In this document: positions 49,104 through 60,975 of the stretch, in pieces
How positions within the stretch are numbered: position 1 is the first letter of the stretch
Layout: every line of letters begins with the position of its first letter
From: Sacculina carcini
Lineage: Eukaryota; Arthropoda; Thecostraca; Sacculinidae
Direction of reading: 5' to 3'
DNA: 64,000 bases
Assembly: GCA_916048095.2 (NCBI GenBank)
Contig: OU696571.1
Coordinates: 745,001-809,000 of the forward strand
Notes under the pieces: generated by a model
Seen by the model: the letters and a program-made list of their open reading frames with translations, nothing else
Database searches by the model: none
What the model was told of the DNA's origin: nothing
Program-made: the position numbers and the translations under genes

Positions 49104-50817
49104 CTGTCATATCATGTATCAAGTCATGTCTGTTATATCATGTATCATGTCATGTCTGTTATATCATGTATCAAGTCATGTCTGTTATATCATGTATCAA
49201 GTCATGTCTGTTATATCATGTATCAAGTCATGTCTGTTATATCATGTATCAAGTCATGTCTGTTATATCATGTATCAAGTCATGTCTGTTATATCATGTA
49301 TCAAGTCATGTCTGTTATATCATGTATCAAGTCATGTCTGTTATATCATGTATCAAGTCATGTCTGTTATATCATATATCAAGTCATGTCTGTTATATCA
49401 TGTATCAAGTCATGTCTGTTATATCATGTATCAAGTCATGTCTGTTATATCATGTATCAAGTCATGTCTGTTATATCATGTATCATGTCATGTCTGTTAT
49501 ATCATGTATCAAGTCATGTCTGTTATATCATGTATCAAGTCATGTCTGTTATATCATGTATCAAGTCATGTCTGTTATATCATGTATCAAGTCATGTCTG
49601 TTATATCATGTATCAAGTCATGTCTGTTATATCATGTATCAAGTCATGTCTGTTACATCATGTATCAAGTCATGTCTGTTATATCATGTATCAAGTCATG
49701 TCTGTTATATCATGTATCATGTCATGTCTGTTATATCATGTATCAAGTCATGTCTGTTACATCATGTATCAAGTCATGTCTGTTATATCATGTATCAAGT
49801 CATGTCTGTTATATCATGTATCAAGTAATGTCTGTTATATCATGTATCAAGTCATGTCTGTTATATCATGTATCATGTCATGTCTGTTATATCATGTATC
49901 AAGTAATGTCTGTTATATCATGTATCAAGTCATGTCTGTTATATCATGTATCAAGTCATGTCTGTTATATCATGTATCAAGTCATGTCTGTTATATCATG
50001 TATCAAGTCATGTCTGTTATATCATGTATCAAGTCATGTCTGTTATATCATGTATCAAGTCATGTCTGTTATATCATGTATCAAGTCATGTCTGTTATAT
50101 CATGTATCAAGTCATGTCTGTTATATCATGTATCAAGTCATGTCTGTTATATCATGTATCAAGTCATGTCTGTTATATCATGTATCAAGTCATGTCTGTT
50201 ATATCATGTATCATGTCATGTCTGTTATATCATGTATCAAGTCATGTCTGTTATATCATGTATCAAGTCATGTCTGTTATATCATGTATCATGTCATGTC
50301 TGTTATATCATGTATCAAGTCATGTCTGTTATATCATGTATCAAGTCATGTCTGTTATATCATGTATCAAGTCATGTCTGTTATATCATGTATCAAGTCA
50401 TGTCTGTTATATCATGTATCAAGTCATGTCTGTTATATCATGTATCAAGTCATGTCTGTTATATCATGTATCAAGTCATGTCTGTTATATCATGTATCAT
50501 GTCATGTCTGTTATATCATGTATCATGTCATGTCTGTTATATCATGTATCAAGTCATGTCTGTTATATCATGTATCAAGTCATGTCTGTTATATCATGTA
50601 TCAAGTCATGTCTGTTATATCATGTATCAAGTCATGTCTGTTATATCATGTATCAAGTCATGTCTGTTATATCATGTATCAAGTCATGTCTGTTATATCA
50701 TGTATCATGTCATGTCTGTTATATCATGTATCAAGTAATGTCTGTTATATCATGTATCAAGTCATGTATGTTATATCATGTATCATGTCATGTCTGTTAT
50801 ATCATGTATCAAGTAAT
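49104..50817. repeat. 26-bp satellite, U5, about 66 copies
   Basis: A 1.7-kb block of the satellite seen at 5-16 copies elsewhere. The main variants are ATGTATCAAG versus ATGTATCATG and AAGTCATG versus AAGTAATG. Very long frames across it in all plus-strand phases are artefacts, since 26 is not a multiple of 3 and the unit has few stops. Confidence 0.95.
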
Positions 50818-51020
50818 TGCTTCTTTGACTGCTAACATACCTGCTATTTTATGCTATAATTATTATGTCTAGCAATAAACGGGTTTTCAATTTCATATTG
50901 GCTTTAATCTGGAAATCTTGTCCTATCATGACAGAGGAAGTTTATATTAACAGAAAATTTATAACGTAATACACAACGGCAAGAAACAATCATAAACACA
51001 CATTGCCTTCATAATAACTG

Positions 51021-51031
51021 TTTATTTTATT
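51021..51031 (-). terminator. Polyadenylation signal pair, U5 CTLD gene
   Basis: Two overlapping AATAAA hexamers on the minus strand, about 90 nt past the stop. Confidence 0.55.
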
Positions 51032-51116
51032 AATGCTCAATCTGCTTGACAAATTATTACGCTTTTTAAAAAGAAAACATACATCATGCATGTATATATC
51101 CTTACATACGAATGCA

Positions 51117-51545
51117 CTATCCTTCGTGCCAATCTTGGCTGGCAACTTCACACAGGAATGCACGTTTGGGATCAAAGATGTTATCGTACGATCTCTCCGC
51201 CTCCCACACACCATCACGAAACACCACGGTGTAAGCACTGTTTACCTCTAGCTTTGTGTCTCGCTGGAAGTTTGAGAAATTCAGTGGCTGGCTGATCGAG
51301 GAAGATGTGTGCAAAAAACGCTCGCCGCCATTTTTGAACACGTTGATCAACAGGCTTTTCCTGTTGGCTAGAAATTCGACACAAATGTTGTCTGTTTCGT
51401 CTTCGGGCAGTGCCACATGTGCGAAAATATTATCCTCATGGCATAGTGAATTTGCTCCGTGCAAGTCTGCTGTCATATCAAGGTGTCGCTTGTAGCATTT
51501 TGCACCACAGTTCATATATCCGTCAGGACACGCCATGTACGCCGT
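51117..51545 (-). CDS. CTLD terminal exon, U5 (type B)
   Basis: 142 codons, no break. Variable patches read EAERSYDNIFD and CEVASQDWHEG; the remainder is nearly identical to U4. Confidence 0.75.
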   Translation of the reverse strand, partial: TAYMACPDGYMNCGAKCYKRHLDMTADLHGANSLCHEDNIFAHVALPEDETDNICVEFLANRKSLLINVFKNGGERFLHTSSSISQPLNFSNFQRDTKLEVNSAYTVVFRDGVWEAERSYDNIFDPKRAFLCEVASQDWHEG

Positions 51546-51555
51546 CTGTAACAGA

Positions 51556-51646
<91 letters not shown>

Positions 51647-51666
51647 GTATGTGTGTGTGTGTGTGA

Positions 51667-51761
<95 letters not shown>
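51556..51761. repeat. TG/CA microsatellite at CTLD acceptor, U5
   Basis: About 206 bp with the type B interruption. Confidence 0.95.
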
Positions 51762-51762
<1 letters not shown>

Positions 51763-51866
51763 AAACTATTAACTTGCACATTTCTCATTTTGTTTTGCTT
51801 TGATATAATTAATTATTACTATTTGTCGCATCCCAACTGTTCAATTATACAAACTATACTATATAC

Positions 51867-51949
51867 CAGTGGTTCTTAACCTGTGTGGAAAATGAAGAGA
51901 TGGCTCATTAAGAAGTGGGGGATCAGTGAAATAATGTTGAGAACTCCTG
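51867..51949 (+). mobile_element. hAT-like MITE-1, U5, internally deleted (83 bp)
   Basis: Same internal deletion as U2. Confidence 0.75.
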
Positions 51950-52908
51950 GTCTAGACAAATGGTTAATCTGATATTTGTTCGGATTATTCATGCGCAAGT
52001 ACACGCATGAGTCCGGTATAATTTTTGAAGATAATTAATTGTTGCTAAGCCCACTCAAAAATCGTAGACTAGCATTGGAAAAAAACTCACAGCTTCATCA
52101 TATGCGAGTGAAATTAACAAAACACATGCGTTGAGTAATTTCATCTGAAAAAAACAAACATTGGCACAATAACATACTGACACTAAAATACTGGCACAAT
52201 AATACTGGCACAATAATACTGACACAATATCACTGACACAATATCACTGACACAATAATACTGACACAATATCACTGACACAATAATACTGACACAATAT
52301 GAATGACATAAAATGTTCTGGTGTAATACAAATATAATACAATATTTTATATTAAATATATGATTAAAAAAAAAGAGAATCAAATTTGAAAATCCATTTA
52401 CACGTTGTTTGTTCACTGGGAGTTACGTTAATACAAAAAGAACGTTGAAAACAAAGTGTCGGCTGAGTTTTGTTTGGTTAAAATCGGTAAATTAATTGAT
52501 CAAAGTATTTTGTCTTATAAACACCACCAAGATCACAAAAATCTGATTGACAAACACAATTTTATTAATGTTGTTATTATCATACAAGGTGAGATGGGAA
52601 GTGTCGCTTGGGTGCAGTATGGAGTGAACGCTCACCTTTCTGAGATAGCACGGACAATGCACAATAACCACCACCAACTGACTGACTGTCTGACTGACTG
52701 ACTGACTGATATCATCCTACAATCACACTACCACTAATACCACCACACCTGCTTCAGCACGCCAATTTTCAACATGCAGGATATTGACGTCACGTGCTAG
52801 ACAAAGGAGTGGAGTGCTGCTGATAATACAAGACGTTCAACACAAAACCAACTGATAAGAAGGTGCTTGAAGACAAACAGGAAGAACTGGCTTTTATAAT
52901 TGTAATAG

Positions 52909-53256
52909 AAGGCACGAAATATAGTTTTCTTGATGAAAAGTAAAATTTATCCTGTCATTGACTTTGCTTGCATAAATTTCTTGCTTGACCTCGTTAATCT
53001 GCTTCATTCTCAAATCAACAGGAAATATTGTCCATTTTCTCAATTTTGCTCTAATTTCCTGAAACCATTCTTAGCATTTTCTGTGCTTTTCACGTCGTAT
53101 ACCGTTACCTATATTATGTTCTGGTGTCTTCAAGACAATCCAGTTATTATACCAACGATGACTAAGGGAAATATTGCAAATTTATTCACGTTCAAACTAA
53201 AGATAATATTAAAAAAAACAATTGTTTATGTCAGGCTGTATAATCTTGGAAACTAA
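52909..53256 (+). CDS. Possible AIG1/FAR-17a-like exon, U5
   Basis: Counterpart of 8166-8462, open, with the longer C-terminal end seen in U4. Confidence 0.28.
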   Translation, partial: KARNIVFLMKSKIYPVIDFACINFLLDLVNLLHSQINRKYCPFSQFCSNFLKPFLAFSVLFTSYTVTYIMFWCLQDNPVIIPTMTKGNIANLFTFKLKIILKKTIVYVRLYNLGN

Positions 53257-53588
53257 TTATTTTTGGGATTGACATTTCAATTACCAATCTATCAGTATTT
53301 TTTTCACAATATATGGCACAATACATTATAACAATCATAACAAATGCCTATTTTTCACTGCTTTTAAATACTTTTGTTTTCGTTTAGCACGTAAATAAAC
53401 GCAAATTGACAGTGAAAAGTGTTTATTGTTTGCTTGTGGTGGTGGTGTTTTGTTTCAGACATTCAATCCAAATGCACCGGCTTGAAAGTGAATCGAAAAT
53501 ATACTGCACGAGTCCCTGAACAATTTCATCTTGAGCAAAATGTAATGTTTGCAACAAAGAAGAAAATGTTCATGTTTTGAAGGCTTAC

Positions 53589-53733
53589 TTTAATCTTAAG
53601 AATTAGGTCATCGAAAATCAAATTTTTGGCAAAGCACATTATTTTCCCCCAGCTCTTTAATACCACCAAAGCAAGATCAGAACGATATTCCTGTGTTGCA
53701 ATGTATTTAATGAATGCCACACCTCTTGTGCAA
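53589..53733 (-). CDS. CTLD gene exon 2, U5
   Basis: 145 nt, open, ends LKIK. Confidence 0.55.
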
Positions 53734-53807
53734 CTAGGATATATACAATAACACCAACAACAGTGTCTTTGTAGAACGCCAATACAGAACACAGGCCCGG
53801 AATGAAG

Positions 53808-54801
53808 TAACAGTGAGTAACAGTGACAACAGTGAGTAACAGTGAGTAACAGTGAGTAACGGTGAGTAACAGTGACAACAGTGACAACAGTGAGTAACAG
53901 TGACAACAGTGAGTAACAGTGGCAACAGTGAGTAACAGTGAGTAACAGTGAGTAACAGTGAGTAACATTGAGTAACAGTGACAACAGTGAGTAACAGTGA
54001 TAACAGTGAGTAGCAGTGACAACAGTGAGTAACAGTGACAACAGTGAGTAACAGTGAGTAACAGTGAGTAACAGTGAGTAACAGTGACAACAGTGATAAC
54101 AGTGATAACAGTGAGTAACAGTGAGTAACAGTGACAACAGTGAGTAACAGTGAGTAACAGTGAGTAACATTGAGTAACAGTGATAACAGTGAGTAAAGGA
54201 TAACAGTGAGTAACAGTGACAACAGTGATAACAGTGAGTAGCAGTGACAACAGTGAGTAACAGTGAGTAACATTGAGTAACAGTGAGTAACAGTGAGTAA
54301 CAGTGACAACAGTGACAACAGTGAGTAACAGTGACAACAGTGAGTAACAGTGACAACAGTGAGTAACATTGAGTAACAGTGACAACAGTGAGTAACAGTG
54401 ATAACAGTGAGTAACAGTGATAACAGTGAGTAACAGTGAGTAACGGTGAGTAACAGTGACAACAGTGAGTAAACGATAACAGTGAGTAACTGTGAAAACA
54501 GTGAGTAACAGTGAGTAACAGTGAGTAACAGTGAGTAACAGTGAGTAACGGTGAGTAACAGTGACAACAGTGAGTAAACGATAACAGTGAGTAACAGTGA
54601 GTAACAGTGAGTAACAGTGAGTAACAGTGAGTAACAGTGAGTAACAGTGACAACAGTGAGTAAACGATAACAGTGAGTAACAGTGAGTAACAGTGAGTAA
54701 CAGTGAGTAACAGTGACAACAGTGAGTAACAGTGAGTAACAGTGAGTAAACTATAACAGTGAGTAGCAGTGACAACAGTGAGTAAACGATACCAGTTAAC
54801 G
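53808..54801. repeat. 9/10-bp satellite, U5 (longest, about 1 kb)
   Basis: Same satellite, with variant AACATTGAGT and AACGGTGAGT units marking internal duplications. Confidence 0.92.
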
Positions 54802-55286
54802 ATAGCAGGATGTGTGAGAAAAAAAAGAAATAAAAAATTCACAAGATATACTAAAATTTAACATAAAATATAAAAACATATCTTGTATATTAAGCGTACA
54901 ACAGCAGATGCGTTGGACATAAATATTGTTGAGTATGGAAGTGATATGAGCAGCAAAGGTGCGGCCCGTTGTACATCGTCATTATTCATTCAATAAATTG
55001 ACAGCACCGGAGACACACCCACAGACACCTTCATATGCTTGCACAGGGCGCATAGACATTATGCAAATTATATGCAATGTATTCATGAGATTTGCAACAT
55101 TGGTACTTCTCAACTTTCCATCTGGTCAGTGTTGAATTGAAAAATATTCCTGCAAAAAAGTCAGTGTTTTTATTTATAAATGTTAAGCTTTAACCAAATA
55201 TACAAGCATATATAAAGTTAACAGAAAAGCTTACAAAAATAGCAAAGTTAAAGACATATATATAAGCATATATATACACTCTATAT

Positions 55287-55552
55287 CAGTGATCGGTAAC
55301 CTTTTTCTCACTGATTCTCCACTTCTTAATGAGCCATCATTTCATTTTCCACACATTTTCAACTGATAAATTCAATAAATTCAGTTGTTACATAAAAGTA
55401 AATATCAAGAGGTCAATAGAAACAAAAATAAACGAATTTGAATTGATAAATACACACACATAGTTGTCCTGTTCTGTCCGACCTTTAGCTTCCCACTTGG
55501 CAACTCTTCCATTCCCCACCAGTGGGAATTCACCACAAGTTTAGAACCAATG
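55287..55552 (-). mobile_element. hAT-like MITE-2, U5
   Basis: 266 bp, inverted relative to MITE-1. Confidence 0.75.
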
Positions 55553-56304
55553 CACTATATTATGGTATACATCATTGGCAGGAAGCCCTTCACAGTGAGA
55601 GTCAGATGAGACTTATGGAAGGAGGTGACGGGCCGGAGAGAAAAACTAAATCTCACACTACCACTACTAAATATATTAATGACAATAATAATAATAATGA
55701 AATGTAAAAGTAGTTCAATAATATATTTTATTTAGGAGAACTTATGATTTATTGGAATTTATTGTCTACTTTTAGATGGAAGTCTGCGGGCCGGATAGCA
55801 ATAATAAAACATAGCAGGGTGGCGGGTCGGACTAAGCTGAGCCTTCGCGGTCCGGATGTGGCCCGCCCCTGGTCTTTAAATGTTTCACTTGGTTACCAGT
55901 GGTATAGTATACTAGTGGCATCTTCAGTTCGTTAGTGTACTGCTGTACTAGAAGCTGAACAGATAGTATAGATGGTGCCGAAAGCTACCCAGAATGACCA
56001 CACAGTGACTCTAACACTACTTCATCACAAGTGCTTGTATGTTTCCCCAAGAGGTCAGCTTAGTCTTGTCCAAGACGAAAACTCTAGCTGAAAATATTTG
56101 AAAGTTCTTGAAATTACACGCAATACGTCAAAATTTCATTATATTGAACTTGGTATTCAAACAAAATATTGCTCACAAATATTTAATACAAGAAAATGAA
56201 TCATATTTTGAAAATTAACAATACAAGCGAACTACGTTGTATTTTACTAGATAAATATAATTGACATGAAGCATACACTGAGGGAATTTGAAATTATATA
56301 CTTG

Positions 56305-56613
56305 TGTGAGACAAGAGTTTGGCGTTTCAGTCTTGGCGTAATTTGGCAACATTGTCTTTATGATGCGGATCCAAACGTTGCGAGCATGTTACGTGATGTG
56401 TAGTTATTGTGCAATGGTATGTGTTTGTTGTCCAAGTTGTATGCTGTTCAATTAGTTCGATATTGTATGTTCCCATTCTATTTCTATTCATGAACTCAAT
56501 TCGTTATTGTTAATCGCTGGGTGTTTACGTTTCCTATTTACAGGTCTTGTAACTTATCCGATATTCTCGTTACTAATACAGCGTTGGAGCGGGCCGCTGT
56601 GTTCCTTATGACA
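56305..56613 (+). repeat. 5' LTR of the Gypsy element
   Basis: 309 bp, begins TG and ends CA, same as 60976-61284 by eye. Confidence 0.95.
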
Positions 56614-56651
56614 TAATATCGGATATTACAAATATAACCGGATCTGTGAAA

Positions 56652-59600
56652 ATGTCGAACCCTGAGCCAGCAGTTGATAACAAAGCTGGGGTAGTCGTTT
56701 CGATGGACGATCAGATTCGAGGTGAGGCTCCGTCAGCGATCATGGACGACCATCCTGGACCCAGTTCAAGTGTGGTAGCGGGGCCGGCCAACATTGGAGC
56801 GTGGCAGAGTCAATTGAGTTTGCCGGTACCACCTCTAAAAATATCAGAAACTATATCTGAATGGCGACCACTATTCATGGCTTCGGTCAGCAGCTTGCTG
56901 TGCCGCGGAACCGACGGTGAGAGGTTGGCTATTGGTATGTTACCAGCTTTCATCAATCGGCGTCCAGCAGAGAGAGAGTTGGTGAGGGAGGTAATCGCAG
57001 AAGCTACGACTCTGGCAGAGGCTTTGGATGTTCTGAGTCAAACACTGGACCCTCCGACTTCCAAGTACGACAGTATGCAAGAAATGTGTGCGCGAAGATG
57101 GAGACCCGGGGAAATGGTCGATGATTTTTTTTACGCCTTGAGAAAGTTGGCTAAACTTTCCCGAGTAGATATGGATGTAATGTTGACGTTGTTTGTGGGC
57201 CAGCTGCCGCGGGACATCCAAATGAAGGCCCGCTCTTGGAGATCGAGTCAAACTGGACACTCTGATGCTCTCGGACGACTGTTGCTGATCGAGGTCAAGC
57301 GATGGCTAGCTGACAAAGGCTTGCCGCTAGATGGGGGTTCATCAGAATATGTCGCGGCGATTTCGACTGCTGATTTGGGGCCGTCGACATCGACGGACGT
57401 TGCCGTAGTCACAAAGAGTGGGCAACAGCGAAATGTCACGGCGAGCAGGGCAGCTTCTGAACGTGATGCTAAACCAACGGGGTGTTTTGTGTGTGGCTCT
57501 CACGATCATTTGATGCGACAGTGCCCAGAGAAGTGTTGTTTGCGCTGCGGAAAGAAGGGTCACGCCATGCGTAACTGCCGAGTTTCTCGATCAGGTGGCA
57601 GTAAGTCAGTTTTCAAGATCGCGGACGTTGTGGGTAAGAACGGAAGAAACTCTGACTTAGCCTCAATTCGAATTTGCTTCAATGGGCAGTCACGGATAGC
57701 CATGCTGGATTCCGGAGCTTCGGCGTCGGTACTGGACCAGACCTCAGCTTCTCAATTGGGTTTGACTGAGTCTCTAGTGAGAGTGGACACACAACCTTCA
57801 ACGCTCAGAGGAGTCGGCGGAGATGTACAGGTGTGTGGAGTGGTGTCAGTAGACGTTGATGCGGGCGTGGGCGAACAGATGCACCACGATATGACGGTGA
57901 TTGCAGCCAGAGATGAAATCATATTGATGGGACGTGACTTCCTTTCGAAGTTTAAATCTGTTGAGTTTGACTGGACAACTGGTCAGGTACGTTTGGGTAA
58001 CAAATGGGTGGAAACTGAGGCTATGGTGCGAGGAGGAGACAGAAGCAGGCGTACCGCAGTAATGGCCGTGATGGGGGAGACGACTATGCCAGACTACGAG
58101 GCCATGATCAATCCACATCTGTCATGCGTTCAGAAAAATCGTTTAATAAATGTGTTACGAAAGTATACCGATGTTTTTGCTCGTAATCCGAAGAAACCTA
58201 CCGTTACTGATCGCGCTACGCATGTAATTGATACAGGTGAGGCCATGCCGGTAAAACGCCAACCGTATCGTATAAATCCCCAAGTGGAGGCGGAGGTAAA
58301 CAAGCAGATCAAAGAGATGTTGAGTAATGGGATTTGCCGCCCTTCCTCGTCCCCCTGGGGCAGCCGCGTCCTTCTCGTAAGAAAAAAAGATGGGTCATAC
58401 CGCTTCGTCGTTGACTATAGAGACCTCAACACCGCCACTAAGAAAGACGCATATCCGGCGGCCGATTGGCGAAGAATTATAGACAAGTTGGGGGGCAGCC
58501 AATTTTTCACCTTCCTCGATGGAGCTAGTGCATATTGGTCCATTCCGATCAGGGAATGCGACAAGGAGAAGACGTCATTCGTAGTTCCGGGAGGGCAGTA
58601 TGAGATGAATGTTATGGCTTTTGGCCTATGTAATAGCCAATGCACGTATCAGCGTGTGATGGATGGGATTTTGAAAGATCAACCGAATGCAGCGGCATAT
58701 GTTGATGATACCTGTGTTTTTTCCGCGACGTTTGAGGATCATTTGCGACACGTTGATTCCACCTTGGAGGCATATCAAAAAGCAAATTTGCAGCTTCGCC
58801 ACGATAAATGTCGTTTTGGTTATACTAAAGGAGAATTCGTGGGGCATGAGCTATCACCCAATGGTTGCCGACCGTTGAAATCACATGTCGACCTCATTTT
58901 ACAGTGGGATGCACCGACCGGAGTGAAGGCTCTGCGGCGCTTTCTAGGATTCGTGAATTATTACAGACATTTTATAAAAGGTATGGCGAGAATATGCGCA
59001 CCACTTTACGGTCTCACAAAGAAGCGGAGTCCGTGGTGTTGGGGTGACGACTGCCAGGCCAGTTTTGACCAAGTCAAGACGGCGATTGTGACTTGTCCAG
59101 TGCTTCGGTATCCGGATTGGAAGGAGCCGTTTGTCGTTTGCGTGGACGCCAGTACTAGCGGAGTGGGGGGCATGTTGGCTCAGAACAATGGAAGGGGTGA
59201 ACTACAACCAATCTCTTTTTTCTCTTCTGGGTTAACTTCGGCCCAGCGTAATTATGCAGCTGGAGAACTGGAAGCCTGGGCACTTATAGCGGCTTTGCGC
59301 AAATGGTGGGAATACCTTCAGGCTGCAAAGAAGGTTTATTTCATTTCGGACCACAACCCACTTGTGTGGATGAAGCAGAAGAAAGATCCAAGGGGCAAAT
59401 TTGCACGATGGTTATTAGAGCTCGAAATGGTTCAGGATTATGAGATATTGTATCGACAAGGATCTGATAATCAAGTGGCAGACTTTCTGAGTCGTATTCC
59501 ATCATCGGTAGATGTCAATGTCAATGACAATGAGGAGCATATGGACCGACATATTTATCTGACGGAAGAGACTCCCTTTGATCGCATTAAGCGGGGTCAA

Positions 59601-60974
59601 CTGCAAGACCAAAGTATCATCAGCGCCAAAACACAGCTATCATCGAACGGTGCGATACGCGACGGTTGTTTTCGACGCTGTGACGGTATTCACGTTCGCA
59701 ATGATGTATTAATGAAAGGAAATCGAATCGTTGTTCCAGAACAGCTGAAAACATCACTGACTAGGGAATACCACAGTCAGGGTCACTTTGGAGTCGAGAA
59801 GACTTTATTGGCACTCAAGCGTGATCTGTACTGGATGGGTATGGAGAAAACAGTGAAGGAAGTTGGTAGCCAATGTGATGTATGTGCGAGGCAGAAACGA
59901 TCATACCAAAATAGGATCAGGATGCAAATACCCGATTATGGAGCCAGAGGTTCGCGTCAAGCCGTGGCCATGGATATTGCTACCATGCCGTGGAGTGCTA
60001 ATGGGTACCGATATTTACTTGTAGTAGTTGACCTTTTCGCCAAGTTTGTGGAACTGATACCGATGGCAGACCAAACTGCTACTTCAGTGGTCACGGCGTT
60101 CAGGAACGAGTGGATCTACCGCCATGGCGCACCAAGAGTGCTGGTATCTGATCAAGGCAGGAATGTTGATGGCGGAGTCGTCCGAGTGCTTTGTGCGGAA
60201 CTAGGAATACAGAAAAGACATTCAAGTCCTTACCATCCTCAGGCCGACGGACAAGCAGAACGGTCGGTGCAAACTGCAAAACAGACCATCAGATGCTTGC
60301 TGGACGAACAAGACAAAGGTACAGAAGCATGGCCTGAAGTGGTTCGTGAAGCGGCTTTTCATATCAACAACGCAGTCAATCGCAGCACGGGAAACACGCC
60401 CGCTCTCGTAATGTATGGTACGGAGTTGCGGACGAATAAGACGGTTGATGTGGAAAATCTGCGTTCCGAGATTCATCCCGACGATGTCATCGCGGAAACC
60501 AAGGCAAATCACATCATCATTCAAGCGGATGTAGAAAAGAGGACTGATCTAGCTCGTCAGAGATACAAACAGTACCATGATCGTGGGAGAGTCGAACCTG
60601 CAGAGCATAGGGTAAGAACAGGGGACAAGGTCATGCTGCGAAACGAGACTAGATCCGGGTTAGATCCCATGTACTCCGGGCCTCACAGTGTGGTAGATAC
60701 CAATGGAGCAAACATATTTATCGAATCGAATCGACCTGAAAAACCCGTGGATTGCGTACATCATGACCGTTGCAAGAGACTTGCTACTGAAGACGTCTCG
60801 AGAGACCCTTCCAGTGAAGCTGCTACGGCAGTGAACACTGGATTACCCGGTGGACCACCAGATGAGGCAGAGTTACAAGGTTCGGACCCATTGCGGTTCT
60901 TACCGACAACTTCCCGATACGGCAGGCGTATTCAGCGCAACCGGCGTTTCGCTGATTTTTCTAAGGGGGAGTAA
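56652..60974 (+). CDS. Gag-Pol polyprotein of the Gypsy element
   Basis: A single frame of 1440 codons from the ATG at 56652. Order: Gag-like region (about residues 50-250), two CCHC zinc knuckles (about 278-310), aspartic protease (about 350), reverse transcriptase (about 575-700), RNase H (about 825-950), integrase zinc-binding region and catalytic core (about 1040-1260), then a C-terminal tail with a GPY/F-like module. The protease, RT, RNase H, integrase order is that of Ty3/Gypsy (Metaviridae). Gag and Pol are in one frame, as in several animal lineages of this family. No chromodomain is evident. Confidence 0.93.
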   Translation: MSNPEPAVDNKAGVVVSMDDQIRGEAPSAIMDDHPGPSSSVVAGPANIGAWQSQLSLPVPPLKISETISEWRPLFMASVSSLLCRGTDGERLAIGMLPAFINRRPAERELVREVIAEATTLAEALDVLSQTLDPPTSKYDSMQEMCARRWRPGEMVDDFFYALRKLAKLSRVDMDVMLTLFVGQLPRDIQMKARSWRSSQTGHSDALGRLLLIEVKRWLADKGLPLDGGSSEYVAAISTADLGPSTSTDVAVVTKSGQQRNVTASRAASERDAKPTGCFVCGSHDHLMRQCPEKCCLRCGKKGHAMRNCRVSRSGGSKSVFKIADVVGKNGRNSDLASIRICFNGQSRIAMLDSGASASVLDQTSASQLGLTESLVRVDTQPSTLRGVGGDVQVCGVVSVDVDAGVGEQMHHDMTVIAARDEIILMGRDFLSKFKSVEFDWTTGQVRLGNKWVETEAMVRGGDRSRRTAVMAVMGETTMPDYEAMINPHLSCVQKNRLINVLRKYTDVFARNPKKPTVTDRATHVIDTGEAMPVKRQPYRINPQVEAEVNKQIKEMLSNGICRPSSSPWGSRVLLVRKKDGSYRFVVDYRDLNTATKKDAYPAADWRRIIDKLGGSQFFTFLDGASAYWSIPIRECDKEKTSFVVPGGQYEMNVMAFGLCNSQCTYQRVMDGILKDQPNAAAYVDDTCVFSATFEDHLRHVDSTLEAYQKANLQLRHDKCRFGYTKGEFVGHELSPNGCRPLKSHVDLILQWDAPTGVKALRRFLGFVNYYRHFIKGMARICAPLYGLTKKRSPWCWGDDCQASFDQVKTAIVTCPVLRYPDWKEPFVVCVDASTSGVGGMLAQNNGRGELQPISFFSSGLTSAQRNYAAGELEAWALIAALRKWWEYLQAAKKVYFISDHNPLVWMKQKKDPRGKFARWLLELEMVQDYEILYRQGSDNQVADFLSRIPSSVDVNVNDNEEHMDRHIYLTEETPFDRIKRGQLQDQSIISAKTQLSSNGAIRDGCFRRCDGIHVRNDVLMKGNRIVVPEQLKTSLTREYHSQGHFGVEKTLLALKRDLYWMGMEKTVKEVGSQCDVCARQKRSYQNRIRMQIPDYGARGSRQAVAMDIATMPWSANGYRYLLVVVDLFAKFVELIPMADQTATSVVTAFRNEWIYRHGAPRVLVSDQGRNVDGGVVRVLCAELGIQKRHSSPYHPQADGQAERSVQTAKQTIRCLLDEQDKGTEAWPEVVREAAFHINNAVNRSTGNTPALVMYGTELRTNKTVDVENLRSEIHPDDVIAETKANHIIIQADVEKRTDLARQRYKQYHDRGRVEPAEHRVRTGDKVMLRNETRSGLDPMYSGPHSVVDTNGANIFIESNRPEKPVDCVHHDRCKRLATEDVSRDPSSEAATAVNTGLPGGPPDEAELQGSDPLRFLPTTSRYGRRIQRNRRFADFSKGE

Positions 60975-60975
60975 T

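Noticed and set aside
49104-50817. CRISPR-like regular repeat array
   Set aside because: There are no spacers; the repeats abut directly and the genome is eukaryotic.
49064-50872. Very long open frames (up to 573 codons) reading MYQVMSVISCIKSCLLYHVS repeats
   Set aside because: They are translations of the 26-bp satellite in all three plus-strand phases; a non-multiple of 3 cycles through the same peptide. Not genes.
53526-54842. Long minus-strand frames rich in LLTVTHCYS
   Set aside because: Translations of the 9/10-bp satellite running into exon 2 and its flanks. Only the 145-nt exon 2 is credible.
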